The position numbers and the translations under genes were made by a program. A stretch of DNA of 64,000 nt, from assembly GCA_964547995.1 (NCBI GenBank), contig CAZJRB010000008.1, forward strand, positions 43,926 through 107,925, in the 5' to 3' direction. The notes beneath the pieces are model-generated. The model was not told the DNA's origin, did no database searches, and was given only the letters and a program-made list of their open reading frames with translations. Positions 17,672 through 26,313 of this stretch are shown here, one piece after another. The stretch comes from CAZJRB01 sp964547995. Lineage in GTDB: Bacteria > Planctomycetota > Planctomycetia > Pirellulales > Thermoguttaceae. Position 1 is the stretch's first letter, and each line of letters opens with the position of its first letter.

Positions 17672-19309
17672 ATGCGACTACGACTTCAATGCGACATCGG
17701 AGGAATTGTGTTTCTGGCAGGGCTGTTTGCCACGACGACTTTCGCGGCCGAAGATGCGCCCGTGAGTCAATCGCAGACAGTCCGCTGTGCCGTCATCGGC
17801 GGCATGGTGGAAACCGGATTCTGGAAAGCCGTCTGCCAGCGATTTGAGAAGGCGACGGGGCACAAGGTCGAGGTGGTTGCCTCCGGGCCGAAGCGAGTCA
17901 TCGCTTTGCCCTTTCAAGAGGGCAAGGCCGATCTGATCACGATGCACGCCAGCGACACGATCATCAATCTCGTGGCCGATGGCTACGCGGTCAACCCGCA
18001 GCCGTGGCTGAAGAACGATCTGGTGATCGTCGGCCCAAAGGCGGACCCCGCCCGCATTCGTGGCATGACAGACGCCGCAGACGCAATGAATAAAATCCTT
18101 GTCAGCGGCAGCCCCTTCGTGGTGCATTCCAGTGTTGGGGCCGGGCAAGTCTTGGGCGACCTGCTGGAAACAAAGGGACTAGGCTTGCGGCCTGACCGGA
18201 CTACCTTCGTTTTCAGCTTCCAAAGCCGGGACGTATTGAAGAAGGCCGCGGAGAAGCAAGCCTATACCCTGGTAGGCCGCATCCCTTTCCTGAATGGGAA
18301 AATGCCTAACCCCGGCCTCGCGTTGATGGTTCAAGGCGACCCGCAATTGCGGCGGCCCTACATCGTGGCGGTTGCCGACCGGCGTCGCTTCCCGACAGCC
18401 CACGCCGAGGCGGCAGCGCGGTTGGCCGAATTCCTGCGCTTTGAGGAGACGCAAGAATGGATCGCCAGTTATGGTCGCGGCCAACTCGACGACAAGCCGC
18501 TGTTCTTCCCCGTCACGCTTCCCGATCGGGTATCTTACGACGGAACGTACGGTTGCGGCCCGAAGGCACTGGTGGTGGCGACGGGCAGTCCCGGCGAACT
18601 CGGGTTGTTGCAGGTGATTGCGGAGAAGTTCACCAAGGCGGAAAACGTTACCGTCCTCTGGAAGAAGGCCGGTTCCGGCCGATCGCTCGAGCTGCTCCAC
18701 GACGGAAAAGCCGACGTGGCCATGGTCCATGCACCGGAGGCGGAGAACAAGGCCGTTGCGGAAGGCTGGGCCGCCCGCCGAACGCTCATTGGCTCGAACG
18801 AATTTTTTCTGGTAGGGCCGGCAAACGATCCGGTCGGCGTTCGATCGGCCAAAAACGCCCCTGAAGCGTATCGCAAGATTGCCGCTGCCGGATCGAGATT
18901 TCTTTCGCGGGGTGATAATTCCGGAACGCACAAGAAGGAACTGGCCATCTGGAAGAAGGCGGGGATCGTCCCCGGCGGTTCGTGGTATGTGACGACGGGC
19001 GATTTCATGGCGGCCACCCTGCGGCGCGCAAACGCCGAAAAGGCGTACTTCATGACGGACAGCAGTACGTGGGTTGTGCTGCGCGACGAGGTGCCCAATC
19101 TCGGCGTGCTGTTCCGCGGCGATCCGCTGCTGGTGAACGTTTACCACGCCTTGTGCCGGAAAGGGGCATCGTCGCCCGATGCGCTCGGCGCGAAGTTCGT
19201 CGAGTTCCTGACCGAGCCGGAGAGCCAGCAGATTCTCCGTGATTTTGGCAAGGAGCTTTTTGGCGAGCGTCTCTATCGCGATGCCGGCTACGCCAAGAAG
19301 TTCGAGTGA
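17672..19309 (+). CDS. Double TupA-like periplasmic oxyanion-binding protein
   Basis: A signal peptide is followed by two homologous binding domains, residues about 35-285 and 300-540. Both show the tungstate-binding TupA pattern: KADVAMVHAPEAENKAVAEG and VGPANDPVGVRSAKNAPEAY in the second, NDLVIVGPKADPARIRGM in the first. The ligand motif SRGDNSGTHKKEL is intact only in domain two; domain one has VVHSSVGAG there. No permease or ATPase gene is next to it. ATG 17672 has GGGAG seven bases upstream. It follows a TonB-dependent receptor, which suggests metal or oxyanion uptake, but the transporter partner is unknown. Confidence 0.8.
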   Translation: MRLRLQCDIGGIVFLAGLFATTTFAAEDAPVSQSQTVRCAVIGGMVETGFWKAVCQRFEKATGHKVEVVASGPKRVIALPFQEGKADLITMHASDTIINLVADGYAVNPQPWLKNDLVIVGPKADPARIRGMTDAADAMNKILVSGSPFVVHSSVGAGQVLGDLLETKGLGLRPDRTTFVFSFQSRDVLKKAAEKQAYTLVGRIPFLNGKMPNPGLALMVQGDPQLRRPYIVAVADRRRFPTAHAEAAARLAEFLRFEETQEWIASYGRGQLDDKPLFFPVTLPDRVSYDGTYGCGPKALVVATGSPGELGLLQVIAEKFTKAENVTVLWKKAGSGRSLELLHDGKADVAMVHAPEAENKAVAEGWAARRTLIGSNEFFLVGPANDPVGVRSAKNAPEAYRKIAAAGSRFLSRGDNSGTHKKELAIWKKAGIVPGGSWYVTTGDFMAATLRRANAEKAYFMTDSSTWVVLRDEVPNLGVLFRGDPLLVNVYHALCRKGASSPDALGAKFVEFLTEPESQQILRDFGKELFGERLYRDAGYAKKFE

Positions 19310-19619
19310 ATCGCCGGCGATGCCGTTGCGAATCGATACTTGGGCGATCTGTATGACCTATGGGCAAACAAAGGCCCTCAGCCCCCCATGAAGGCTATTT
19401 CCGGGTTCATTTTGGGGGCGGTTTTTCCCGCTGGTTCCTCGAATCGGATCCCGATTCCAATGCTTACCCTGCACCAACGAATAACTTGGCAGACGAGGAG
19501 ATTCTGCCCAAGATTTTTGTATTTTTGTCATTTTCGAGCAACCTTTTCCCATGGTCGGGGTTTAAGAGGAGCAATGAGGGAGAGGGTCAGACACAACCGC
19601 CAAAAAAAGGAGCGATCCG
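19310..19619 (+). other. 310-base intergenic region with two hairpins
   Basis: No gene is seen. GAATCGG-ATC-CCGATTC forms a perfect seven-base stem at 19441-19457. A second imperfect hairpin (19485-19512) is followed by two T-runs. The last bases hold AAAGGAG, the ribosome binding site of the next gene. A small transcript ending at the T-runs is possible but no clear promoter was found. Confidence 0.5.
19485..19526 (+). terminator. Candidate terminator upstream of the Gly/His-rich protein gene
   Basis: CTTGGCAGA at 19485-19493 pairs with TCTGCCCAAG at 19503-19512 with one bulged base, then ATTTTTGTATTTTT follows. Confidence 0.45.
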
Positions 19620-20456
19620 ATGAAACGCCTCTTAATTCCCGCCGCAGTCGTTTGTCTTGCTCTTGCAGCCTGGACAGATGCCTCCGCCCAGAGGGCCAAA
19701 CCGGATCCCAACAAAGACAAGAAGGCCGAGGCCCGCAAGAAGCTTTTCCGGGCGCTTCTTAACCGGCACTTGAAGGGGCCGCGTACTACCACCTATGTGG
19801 GGCCTGGCTATGGCTACGGATATGGACATGGCTACGGTGGCCACGGTGACGGTCACAACTACGGCAACTATGGCGGCTGGCATGGCTATCACCATGCCTC
19901 GACCGTCGGCGAGAGTCACGCCCGAGGCTGGGCCGCCATGACCGAAGCCCAGGGCCGCTACAACCGCGACACGGCTGAGGCAATGGTCATTGCCGAAGAG
20001 GCCCGCAGCCGCGCGATGGACAACTGGCGAAAGGGGATCGACACCTATTTCGACGGGCGCGAGGCGAACCGGGAGTATCGGGCATCGGAGCAGGGCCCGC
20101 GAATCTCGGAAGAAGCGCTGCGCCGCCTCGCCAAAGACGCCATCCCCAAGCGTCTCAGCCCCAGCGAGATGAACGCGGTGACCGGCGAGATCGCCTGGCC
20201 GATCCTGTTGCAGGACCACTACTTCACTGATTTGCGGCTGGAGATGGAGGGCCTGTTCGGCCGGCACGCGCTGACCCGCGGTCTCAGCGGCGACGAATTC
20301 CGCCACGTCCAGGAGGTAACCGGGACGATGCTGAAACGGCTGAAGGAGTTCGTCGAGACGGCCAAACCGATGGACTACACCGATGCTCTGCAATTCATCG
20401 AAAGCCTTGCCTATGAGGCCCGGCTGTCGTTCAACGCGGCCAACCGGGCCGGCTAG
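19620..20456 (+). CDS. Secreted protein with Gly/Tyr/His-rich segment
   Basis: The N-terminus is a signal peptide cleaved near ASAQ (residue 24). A basic stretch (KKAEARKKLFRALLNRHLKG) is followed by a glycine-tyrosine-histidine segment around residues 61-92 with repeated GYG and GHG units. The rest is predicted to be helical and charged, with no recognised domain. The ribosome binding site AAGGAG lies about ten bases before the ATG. Histidines within the repeat could bind metal, but this is a guess. It stands alone between a terminator-like hairpin on each side. Confidence 0.8.
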   Translation: MKRLLIPAAVVCLALAAWTDASAQRAKPDPNKDKKAEARKKLFRALLNRHLKGPRTTTYVGPGYGYGYGHGYGGHGDGHNYGNYGGWHGYHHASTVGESHARGWAAMTEAQGRYNRDTAEAMVIAEEARSRAMDNWRKGIDTYFDGREANREYRASEQGPRISEEALRRLAKDAIPKRLSPSEMNAVTGEIAWPILLQDHYFTDLRLEMEGLFGRHALTRGLSGDEFRHVQEVTGTMLKRLKEFVETAKPMDYTDALQFIESLAYEARLSFNAANRAG

Positions 20457-20485
20457 GCGGCACACAAGACACCCCATCCCCTCTC

Positions 20486-20518
20486 AGAAGGTACGGCAGT
20501 CCTGCTGCCGTACCTTCT
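20486..20518. terminator. Perfect 14-bp hairpin after the Gly/His-rich protein gene
   Basis: AGAAGGTACGGCAG at 20486-20499 pairs perfectly with 20505-20518 over a five-base loop. The bases after it (CCCCTTATT) are only weakly T-rich, so it may act with Rho or as a 3' stabiliser. Confidence 0.5.
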
Positions 20519-20672
20519 CCCCTTATTGGGGGTAGTCCTCGCCCTTGCAGAGAAATTCGTGTCCAATCTGGGGTAGTCGCGGCAATACCCTAATGAACGG
20601 GTTCCTCTCTCCCATGCGCCATGGTAAGCGGGGACGCGGAACTCGGAACCTCCCTTTCCTCGGAATGTTGCT

Positions 20673-22250
20673 GTGGTTGCTAAACCTCAACCGCTGTTCA
20701 AGGTTACCAACGAATTGCGGACCCTTGTTGAGGGGTTCTGCAACGAGACCCTCTCCGAGCCGGAGTCCGGGCGGTTGAACAAATTGCTGCACGAGGGAGC
20801 GGAGGCCAGGTCGTTCTATCTTGCCTATCTGGCGATTCACGCCGGGCTCGCACGGGAATTCGGGTCGAGGCTTCCGGCCGAATCGGTCGACGTTTTCAGC
20901 GGATTGGCGGACGAACCGGCGGCAGAGGCACGGTATTCCATTCCGAAACGGCTCCGATCCCGCCGATCCCGCCGATTGTGGATAACCGCCGGCAGTGCGG
21001 CGGCAGCCGCGGTGTTATTGGCTTGTCTGTTTCTGGCGAGTTGGAAACCCAAGGTTGTCGAAGCCCCGCAGCCGCCGTCCGATTCTCCCGTTGCCGGCGC
21101 GCGTCTCGAACAGGTTGCCACGCTGAGCGGCTGCCACGCGGCGCAATGGGCCGATCCCGGTCATTCCGTCGAGGTCGGCGAGAAACTCTCGCCCGGCCGG
21201 TTGAATCTGCTTTCGGGCATCGTCGAGATTACGTTTGCCGATGGTGCGGTCGTGCTCTTGGAAGGCCCCGGCGAGTTCGAGGTCTTGGGTGCCTCGCGGG
21301 GATTCTTGCACCACGGACAGGCCGTAGTTCGCATTTCCCGGCAGGCTCGCGGGTTTGTTCTCGCAACCCGAGACGTCGACATCTTGGATCTGGGTACCGA
21401 GTTTGCCGTCAGAGTGGAGCGTTCGGGCAAGACCGAGATCCAGGTTCTTGAGGGGAACGTAGTTGCCCAGATGAGTAATACCGACGAAGGCGCGATCGTG
21501 AAGCGACCGATCGAGGCCGGAGAAGCAATTGCAGTCGATGCCCGGGCAGATCTTCCGGTGCAGGAGATTCCTTACGCCCCCGAGAGGTATGTGCGAGAGC
21601 TTCCCGTAAAGAAAAGTCTCGTGCTTCACTACGCCTTCGACAAGGACGAAGGTGAGCGTGTCCGCGACATTTCCAATGCCGAAAACCACGGCAAATCGCA
21701 CGGCACGAAGTGGACGGCCGCAGGGCGCGGTCCGCGAAACGGAGCGTGCGAGTTTGATGGCGAGGAAAGCTTTATCAATGCCGGGGCCGCGCCAACGCTG
21801 AAGATGACGGACCAGGTCACCATCGCCGCGTGGCTCTTGCCCGTAACGTTTGAAAACTCCCGAAACCCCCGAAACTTCCGAAACGTCCTCTCTGACCACG
21901 GTACCAGTGAGAACAACGGCAAAATCCTTCGTCTCCAGGGCAATCGGCTCGAATACTTGATGGGACCCGAAGGCAGCCCGGAGGTCGGAGTGGAACTGTC
22001 CGCCGCCGGGAAATGGTGTCACGCCGTCGCGACTTTTGACGGAGCCGCGATGCGTCTTTACATCGACGGCGCGCAAGTCGCCGCGCGGCCCCATCTTGGA
22101 GAAATCCCCTTAAACCGGGGTCCCATCTTGATCGGAAAGTCAGGGTTTGACGAGTATTTCCACGGACTACTCGACGACGTGATGCTCTACAATCGGGCGA
22201 TGAGTGAAAAGGAAGTCAAGGAACTTTACAGGGCCCAGGGTGGTAAGTAG
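20673..22250 (+). CDS. FecR-like membrane protein with LamG (laminin G) domain
   Basis: Residues 1-80 (ELRTLVEGFCNETLSEPESG, YLAYLAIHAGL) match the short helical N-terminus found in planctomycete FecR-like proteins. A membrane segment follows near 105-125 (GSAAAAAVLLACLFLASW). A FecR domain comes next (GIVEITFADGAVVLLEGPGE, TRDVDILDLGTEFAVRV). The C-terminal 200 residues are a LamG-type jelly roll ending in GLLDDVMLYNRAMSEKEV. The start is GTG 20673. In planctomycetes such proteins usually sit beside an ECF sigma factor gene; none is present here, so any sigma partner must be elsewhere. The next gene starts 61 bases downstream. Confidence 0.82.
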   Translation: MVAKPQPLFKVTNELRTLVEGFCNETLSEPESGRLNKLLHEGAEARSFYLAYLAIHAGLAREFGSRLPAESVDVFSGLADEPAAEARYSIPKRLRSRRSRRLWITAGSAAAAAVLLACLFLASWKPKVVEAPQPPSDSPVAGARLEQVATLSGCHAAQWADPGHSVEVGEKLSPGRLNLLSGIVEITFADGAVVLLEGPGEFEVLGASRGFLHHGQAVVRISRQARGFVLATRDVDILDLGTEFAVRVERSGKTEIQVLEGNVVAQMSNTDEGAIVKRPIEAGEAIAVDARADLPVQEIPYAPERYVRELPVKKSLVLHYAFDKDEGERVRDISNAENHGKSHGTKWTAAGRGPRNGACEFDGEESFINAGAAPTLKMTDQVTIAAWLLPVTFENSRNPRNFRNVLSDHGTSENNGKILRLQGNRLEYLMGPEGSPEVGVELSAAGKWCHAVATFDGAAMRLYIDGAQVAARPHLGEIPLNRGPILIGKSGFDEYFHGLLDDVMLYNRAMSEKEVKELYRAQGGK

Positions 22251-22311
22251 GAGATCGGTTGGGACAACAGTGACGTACTAATCGCGAATGTTTTTGCAGC
22301 AGGAGAAGGCC

Positions 22312-25020
22312 ATGCCCGACGATTTCAATCCATATCGCAAGTGGCTTGGGATTCCCGAGAAGGATCAGCCGCCGCACTACTACCGGTTGCTGAACCTCGA
22401 GTTGTTTGAAAAGGACCCCGAGGTCATTTCAAACGCGGTGGATGCCCGAATGTCGCAGATCAAGCAATACCAGGCGGGCAAACACTCCGACGCGTCGCAG
22501 AAAATCCTCAACGAAATTGCCGCAGCCAAGGTGTGTCTGCTGAACGCTGAAAAGAAGGCCGAGTATGACGAGGAGTTGAGCGCGAAGCTGAAACCGGGTG
22601 AGCTGACGGACGAAGCCGCGGCGGTCCTTCCCACGGCCGTTCCCTTGACTGCGCCGCAACCCGGTTTGGACCGCGTGCCGGGAGGACGAGAGATACCCAG
22701 ATTCGGGGATTCGTCGGTCGCCGCGCACGTTTCCAACGGTTCCGAGCAACGTCAGAAGCAGCAGAAAATGCTTCTGGTGGTCGGGATTGTTGCAGGAGTT
22801 GTCGTCCTGGTCAGCCTGGCCGCTTTGCAGTTCACGCGGAGCGGGGGGGACGTCGCCGATGGGACCGATTCCGTGCGGTCGACGAACGATCCGGGCACTA
22901 CCGGCCCCTCAGACGCTAACGGCGGACCGGGCGGCCAGGCGGGTTCCGCTGTGTCCGTCCGGCCGGACCCGGATGACGTCCTTTCGGAGATCATGGGGCA
23001 GGAGAAGCCGCGATTGCTGGGGGATTTGATGAATGGGGACGATCCGGGAGAAACCGGAACGGGTACGGGCGGGGAATTGCCCTCCGCCGACGGCCGGCAC
23101 GGCCTGGTCGGAGAGTACTTCGCGGACCGAACCTTGACACGGAAGGTCTTTGAGCGGGTCGATCCGCAGATCCAATTCGACTTCGACGAGTCCCCTCCCG
23201 ATCCGCCGATGCCCAAGGACTACTTCTCGATACGATGGACCGGCTGGTTGGTTGCACCCGAGCCGGGCAACTACCAGTTGAGCACGCTGACAGACGACGG
23301 GGTCTGCATATGGCTCGACGGCGAGAAGGTGATTGATAACTGGAAACCCGGGCCGCCAAGACGCAGTGAAGCAACCGTTACGCTGACCGACCGCCCCCAT
23401 GCGATCAAGATTGAGTACATGGAACAAAACTTAACGGCGGTCATGTACCTGAACTGGTCGCGGCCGGGCGTGTTCGAGGAGCAGCCGATCCCGACGGAAG
23501 CGTTGCTGATCGCCAAGCCGTCGGCACCACCGCCGGACCATCTGGTCAACAGCGAGCCGCCCACGGTCGAGCCACCTTTGTCGGAGCCACCCGTGTCCGA
23601 ACCGCCCGTGTTCGAGCCGCCTGTGGCCGAGCCGCCTGTGGCCGAACCGCCGCCGGGTCCCAAGCGGCTTGCGGTTCCCGACCCGGCGGCGCGGGAAAGG
23701 ATCAAGAAAGACATACGCGAGATTTTCGAGGACGAGTTTGCGGCCGCCACCACGCCTGCCAAGAAGGCGGCCCTGGCCAAAACCTTGTATTCGCAATCGC
23801 GAGCCAGTTCCGACGACCCGGATTCCCGGTTCGTCCTGCTGAGCGAGGCCTGCGATCTGTCGGCCCAGGCGGGAGACGTTTCGGGAGCGATGCAGATCGT
23901 CGACACGATGCAGGAGCACTACGGCATCAAACCGCTGAGCGTCAAGATCTTCGTGCTGAAGACGGCTACCGAATCGATGCCGTCGGGCTCTTCCGGGCAG
24001 CGGGCCGGCCGGGCGATCGTCGACGCGGCAATGGCGCTGGCCGACGAGTACGCGGGACAGGACGACTACGAAACCGCTAGCGGTTTTGCCGACTTGGCAA
24101 TGAACGCCGCGAGAAAGACCAAAAATTCATCGCTGATTCAACCCTTGACGGCCAAGCAACGCGAGTTCAACCGGATGAAGGCGAGATTCGCTTCGATCAA
24201 GAAGGCCCGGAACACGCTCTCTGCAAACCCGGACGACCCCGCGGCAAACCTGACCGTCGGCCGGTGGTACTGCTTCAGCCGCGACGACTGGGCGAAGGGC
24301 CTGCCGCTCCTAGTCAAGGGGGACGATGTGGAACTGGCCGAAGTTGCCGAGAAGGAGATGGACGCGCCGACCGACCCGTCCGCGCAAGTGGCTTTGGCCG
24401 ACGGTTGGTACGGGCAAGCGGAAAAGGAAAACGGCGAACTCAAGTCGGCGATCCAATCCCGCGCCAAATTCTGGTATAACCAGGCCTTTCCATCGCTGGA
24501 GGGGTTGGAGAAAGTCAAGGTCAAGAAACGGCTCGAGGCCATCGCCGAAGCCGAAACCGCTGGTCCGGAGCCGAAGAAACCCAAAAGTCCGATTGCCGAC
24601 CGCGGGGTCGTCCAGCCCGGCAACGTGGCCCTGGCAAGCAACGGAACCACCGTCAGCGGCGTTAGCTACGGGTCTTCGTATCTGCTCGACGGCAGGACCA
24701 GCGGTTACGCGTACAGCCGCCACCCGTGCGAATGGACGATTACCTTCGACAAGGTTTACCGGTTGCAGGCGATCGCCTTCCTGCTCCGCGGCAGCCCAAC
24801 GTCTTCGTACTACTATCGTTACGCGGTTGCCATTTCACCCGACGGCAAGAACTACGTCCCGTTGTTCAACGCCAGTCAGGGCCAATGGCGTAGCTGGCAG
24901 CGGATCCCGTTCAAGAAGCCCCAGCCCGTAAAGTCCATCAAGCTCTTCGGACTGTACAACAGCTACAGTTCGTACTTCTACGTCGGCGAGTTCGAGGCAT
25001 ATTGCGTGATTCCCCGCTGA
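22312..25020 (+). CDS. DnaJ-like N-terminus, membrane segment, PA14 and discoidin-like domains
   Basis: This is a 902-residue multi-domain protein. Residues 1-85 (PDDFNPYRKWLGIPEKDQPP, HYYRLLNL) resemble a J-domain but lack HPD. A membrane helix lies near 150-172 (KMLLVVGIVAGVVVLVSLAA). A PA14-like domain spans about 265-395 (GEYFADRTLTRKVF, TDDGVCIWLDGEKVIDNW). A hinge of about seven imperfect EPPV repeats follows. The middle is helical, and the C-terminal 130 residues look like an F5/8 (discoidin) fold. AGGAGAAGG precedes ATG 22312. PA14 and discoidin domains usually bind carbohydrate, so a cell-envelope role is likely. Confidence 0.8.
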   Translation: MPDDFNPYRKWLGIPEKDQPPHYYRLLNLELFEKDPEVISNAVDARMSQIKQYQAGKHSDASQKILNEIAAAKVCLLNAEKKAEYDEELSAKLKPGELTDEAAAVLPTAVPLTAPQPGLDRVPGGREIPRFGDSSVAAHVSNGSEQRQKQQKMLLVVGIVAGVVVLVSLAALQFTRSGGDVADGTDSVRSTNDPGTTGPSDANGGPGGQAGSAVSVRPDPDDVLSEIMGQEKPRLLGDLMNGDDPGETGTGTGGELPSADGRHGLVGEYFADRTLTRKVFERVDPQIQFDFDESPPDPPMPKDYFSIRWTGWLVAPEPGNYQLSTLTDDGVCIWLDGEKVIDNWKPGPPRRSEATVTLTDRPHAIKIEYMEQNLTAVMYLNWSRPGVFEEQPIPTEALLIAKPSAPPPDHLVNSEPPTVEPPLSEPPVSEPPVFEPPVAEPPVAEPPPGPKRLAVPDPAARERIKKDIREIFEDEFAAATTPAKKAALAKTLYSQSRASSDDPDSRFVLLSEACDLSAQAGDVSGAMQIVDTMQEHYGIKPLSVKIFVLKTATESMPSGSSGQRAGRAIVDAAMALADEYAGQDDYETASGFADLAMNAARKTKNSSLIQPLTAKQREFNRMKARFASIKKARNTLSANPDDPAANLTVGRWYCFSRDDWAKGLPLLVKGDDVELAEVAEKEMDAPTDPSAQVALADGWYGQAEKENGELKSAIQSRAKFWYNQAFPSLEGLEKVKVKKRLEAIAEAETAGPEPKKPKSPIADRGVVQPGNVALASNGTTVSGVSYGSSYLLDGRTSGYAYSRHPCEWTITFDKVYRLQAIAFLLRGSPTSSYYYRYAVAISPDGKNYVPLFNASQGQWRSWQRIPFKKPQPVKSIKLFGLYNSYSSYFYVGEFEAYCVIPR

Positions 25021-25190
25021 ATTCTAAAAGGCCGGGGGCGAGTGCCCCCTCCTTTATCCTTCTTGTAGTAGCCCCCGGACTATCGATGAGTCGGTCTCGT
25101 TCGGTGGTAGTCCGTTTTTCAATGAACTGCACAGTGCGGGGCTGAATTCTGAAAGGCCGGGGGCGGGTGCCCCCTCCTTTATCCTTCTCG
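25018..25190 (+). repeat. Two direct copies of the CCGGGGGC-GTGCCCCC repeat
   Basis: About 46 bases starting TGAATTCT and ending CCTTTATCCTTCT occur at 25018-25063 and again at 25143-25188 with few differences; the first overlaps the stop codon of the preceding gene. A partial inverted copy (GCCCCCGGAC) sits at 25071-25080. Other family members are at 42509, 49209, 56717 and 57921. Confidence 0.85.
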
Positions 25191-25503
25191 CAGGAGTGCA
25201 TCCGCTTCTGGCGACGCACGCCGAAAAAGCGGCGCAACATGCCCATCAGGAAACGCTTTCCAGGTTTTTCGGGCTTTGCCCCCGCGGATGAAAATATGGG
25301 CGGGGCAGTTGCGTCGTGCTCCACCACACGGTAAATTGCGCAAATTGCGGGAAAAGTAACACTTCAGCCGAATGGCGAAATACTTCGTACGATGGCTTTC
25401 CAAGGCCGTCGAGGGCTTGTGATGTCACAGCGACTGCCTTGGAAAGCCATCGGCCATCGTACTGCCGACGGCCGGACGCCGCCAAACGGCGGGAGGGACC
25501 CTT
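25021..25503. other. 483-base intergenic region
   Basis: Apart from the two direct repeats and the inverted repeat at 25387-25462, the segment 25191-25386 shows no convincing gene. Its last 17 bases hold the ribosome binding site GGGAGGG of the glycosyltransferase gene. Confidence 0.6.
25387..25462. repeat. Inverted repeat, TACGATGGCCTTCC family
   Basis: The left arm starts GTACGATGGCTTTCCAAGG and the right arm ends GGCCATCGTAC; the right arm carries a small duplication (CATCGGCCATCG). The loop contains TTGTGATGTCACAG, which is nearly identical to the loop of the copy at 35640-35708. Confidence 0.85.
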
Positions 25504-26313
25504 ATGCGTGAGAAGATTTCCGCAGGCATCGCGGCAGGAAACGAGGAAGACAACATCCGCCGATGTCTGGAAAGCGTAAAATGGGCCGACGAGATCGTGG
25601 TCGTCGACAGTTTCAGCACCGACAAGACCGTCGAGATATGCAAAGAGTACACGGATCGGATTACCCGGCACAAGTGGCTCGGATATGTCGGGCAGAGGAA
25701 CCTCGTCAAGGACCGGACCACCGGGCCCTGGGTCCTGCTCATTGACGCCGACGAGGAGGTCTCCATCGAGTTGAAGGACGAGATTTTGCGCGAGTTGGAG
25801 AACCCTTTGTGCGCGGATTGTTCCGGCTACGAGCTTTCCCGCATGTCCAGATATTTCGGCCGATGGATCCGCCACGGAGAATGGTATCCCGATTTCAAAC
25901 TCCGGCTGTTCCGGAAAGAGCACGGCCGGTGTGGCGGAAAAGAGCCGCATGACAAGATCACCGTCGACGGCCGCGTCAAGCGGCTGAAGAACCACTTGTA
26001 TCATTATACGTACCGCGATATCAGCGAACAGATAACGACGATGAACAAGTTCACGACGATCGCGGCCCGGGGGCGGCACGAGGACGGCAAGATATGCCAC
26101 CTGTGGGACTTGCTGCTGAGACCGCTGATCCGGTTCGTGCGGGGTTATTTCCTGAAGCGTGGTTTCATGGACGGGTTGCCCGGATTGATCATCGCCGTCA
26201 ATGCCTTTTACGGCACTTTCGTCAAATACGCCAAGCTCTGGGAGATCCGTCATTGCAGCCAACCCGTGCCAACGGACCACTGCCCGGGGCAACAGAAGAA
26301 AGGGAAAGGATGA
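25504..26313 (+). CDS. Family 2 glycosyltransferase (WaaE-like)
   Basis: The protein has the GT2 signature: SAGIAAGNEEDNIRRCLESV at the N-terminus, EIVVVDSFSTDKTVEI and LLIDADEEVS, the DxD-like metal site. The pattern YVGQRNLVKD and DFKLRLFRKEHGRCGG is typical of lipopolysaccharide core glycosyltransferases of the WaaE/KdtX type. A hydrophobic C-terminal part (GFMDGLPGLIIAVNAFYGTF) may touch the membrane. GGGAGGG lies seven bases before the ATG. The 269-residue length fits. The acceptor is unknown. Its stop overlaps the start of the DUF1080 gene. Confidence 0.88.
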   Translation: MREKISAGIAAGNEEDNIRRCLESVKWADEIVVVDSFSTDKTVEICKEYTDRITRHKWLGYVGQRNLVKDRTTGPWVLLIDADEEVSIELKDEILRELENPLCADCSGYELSRMSRYFGRWIRHGEWYPDFKLRLFRKEHGRCGGKEPHDKITVDGRVKRLKNHLYHYTYRDISEQITTMNKFTTIAARGRHEDGKICHLWDLLLRPLIRFVRGYFLKRGFMDGLPGLIIAVNAFYGTFVKYAKLWEIRHCSQPVPTDHCPGQQKKGKG

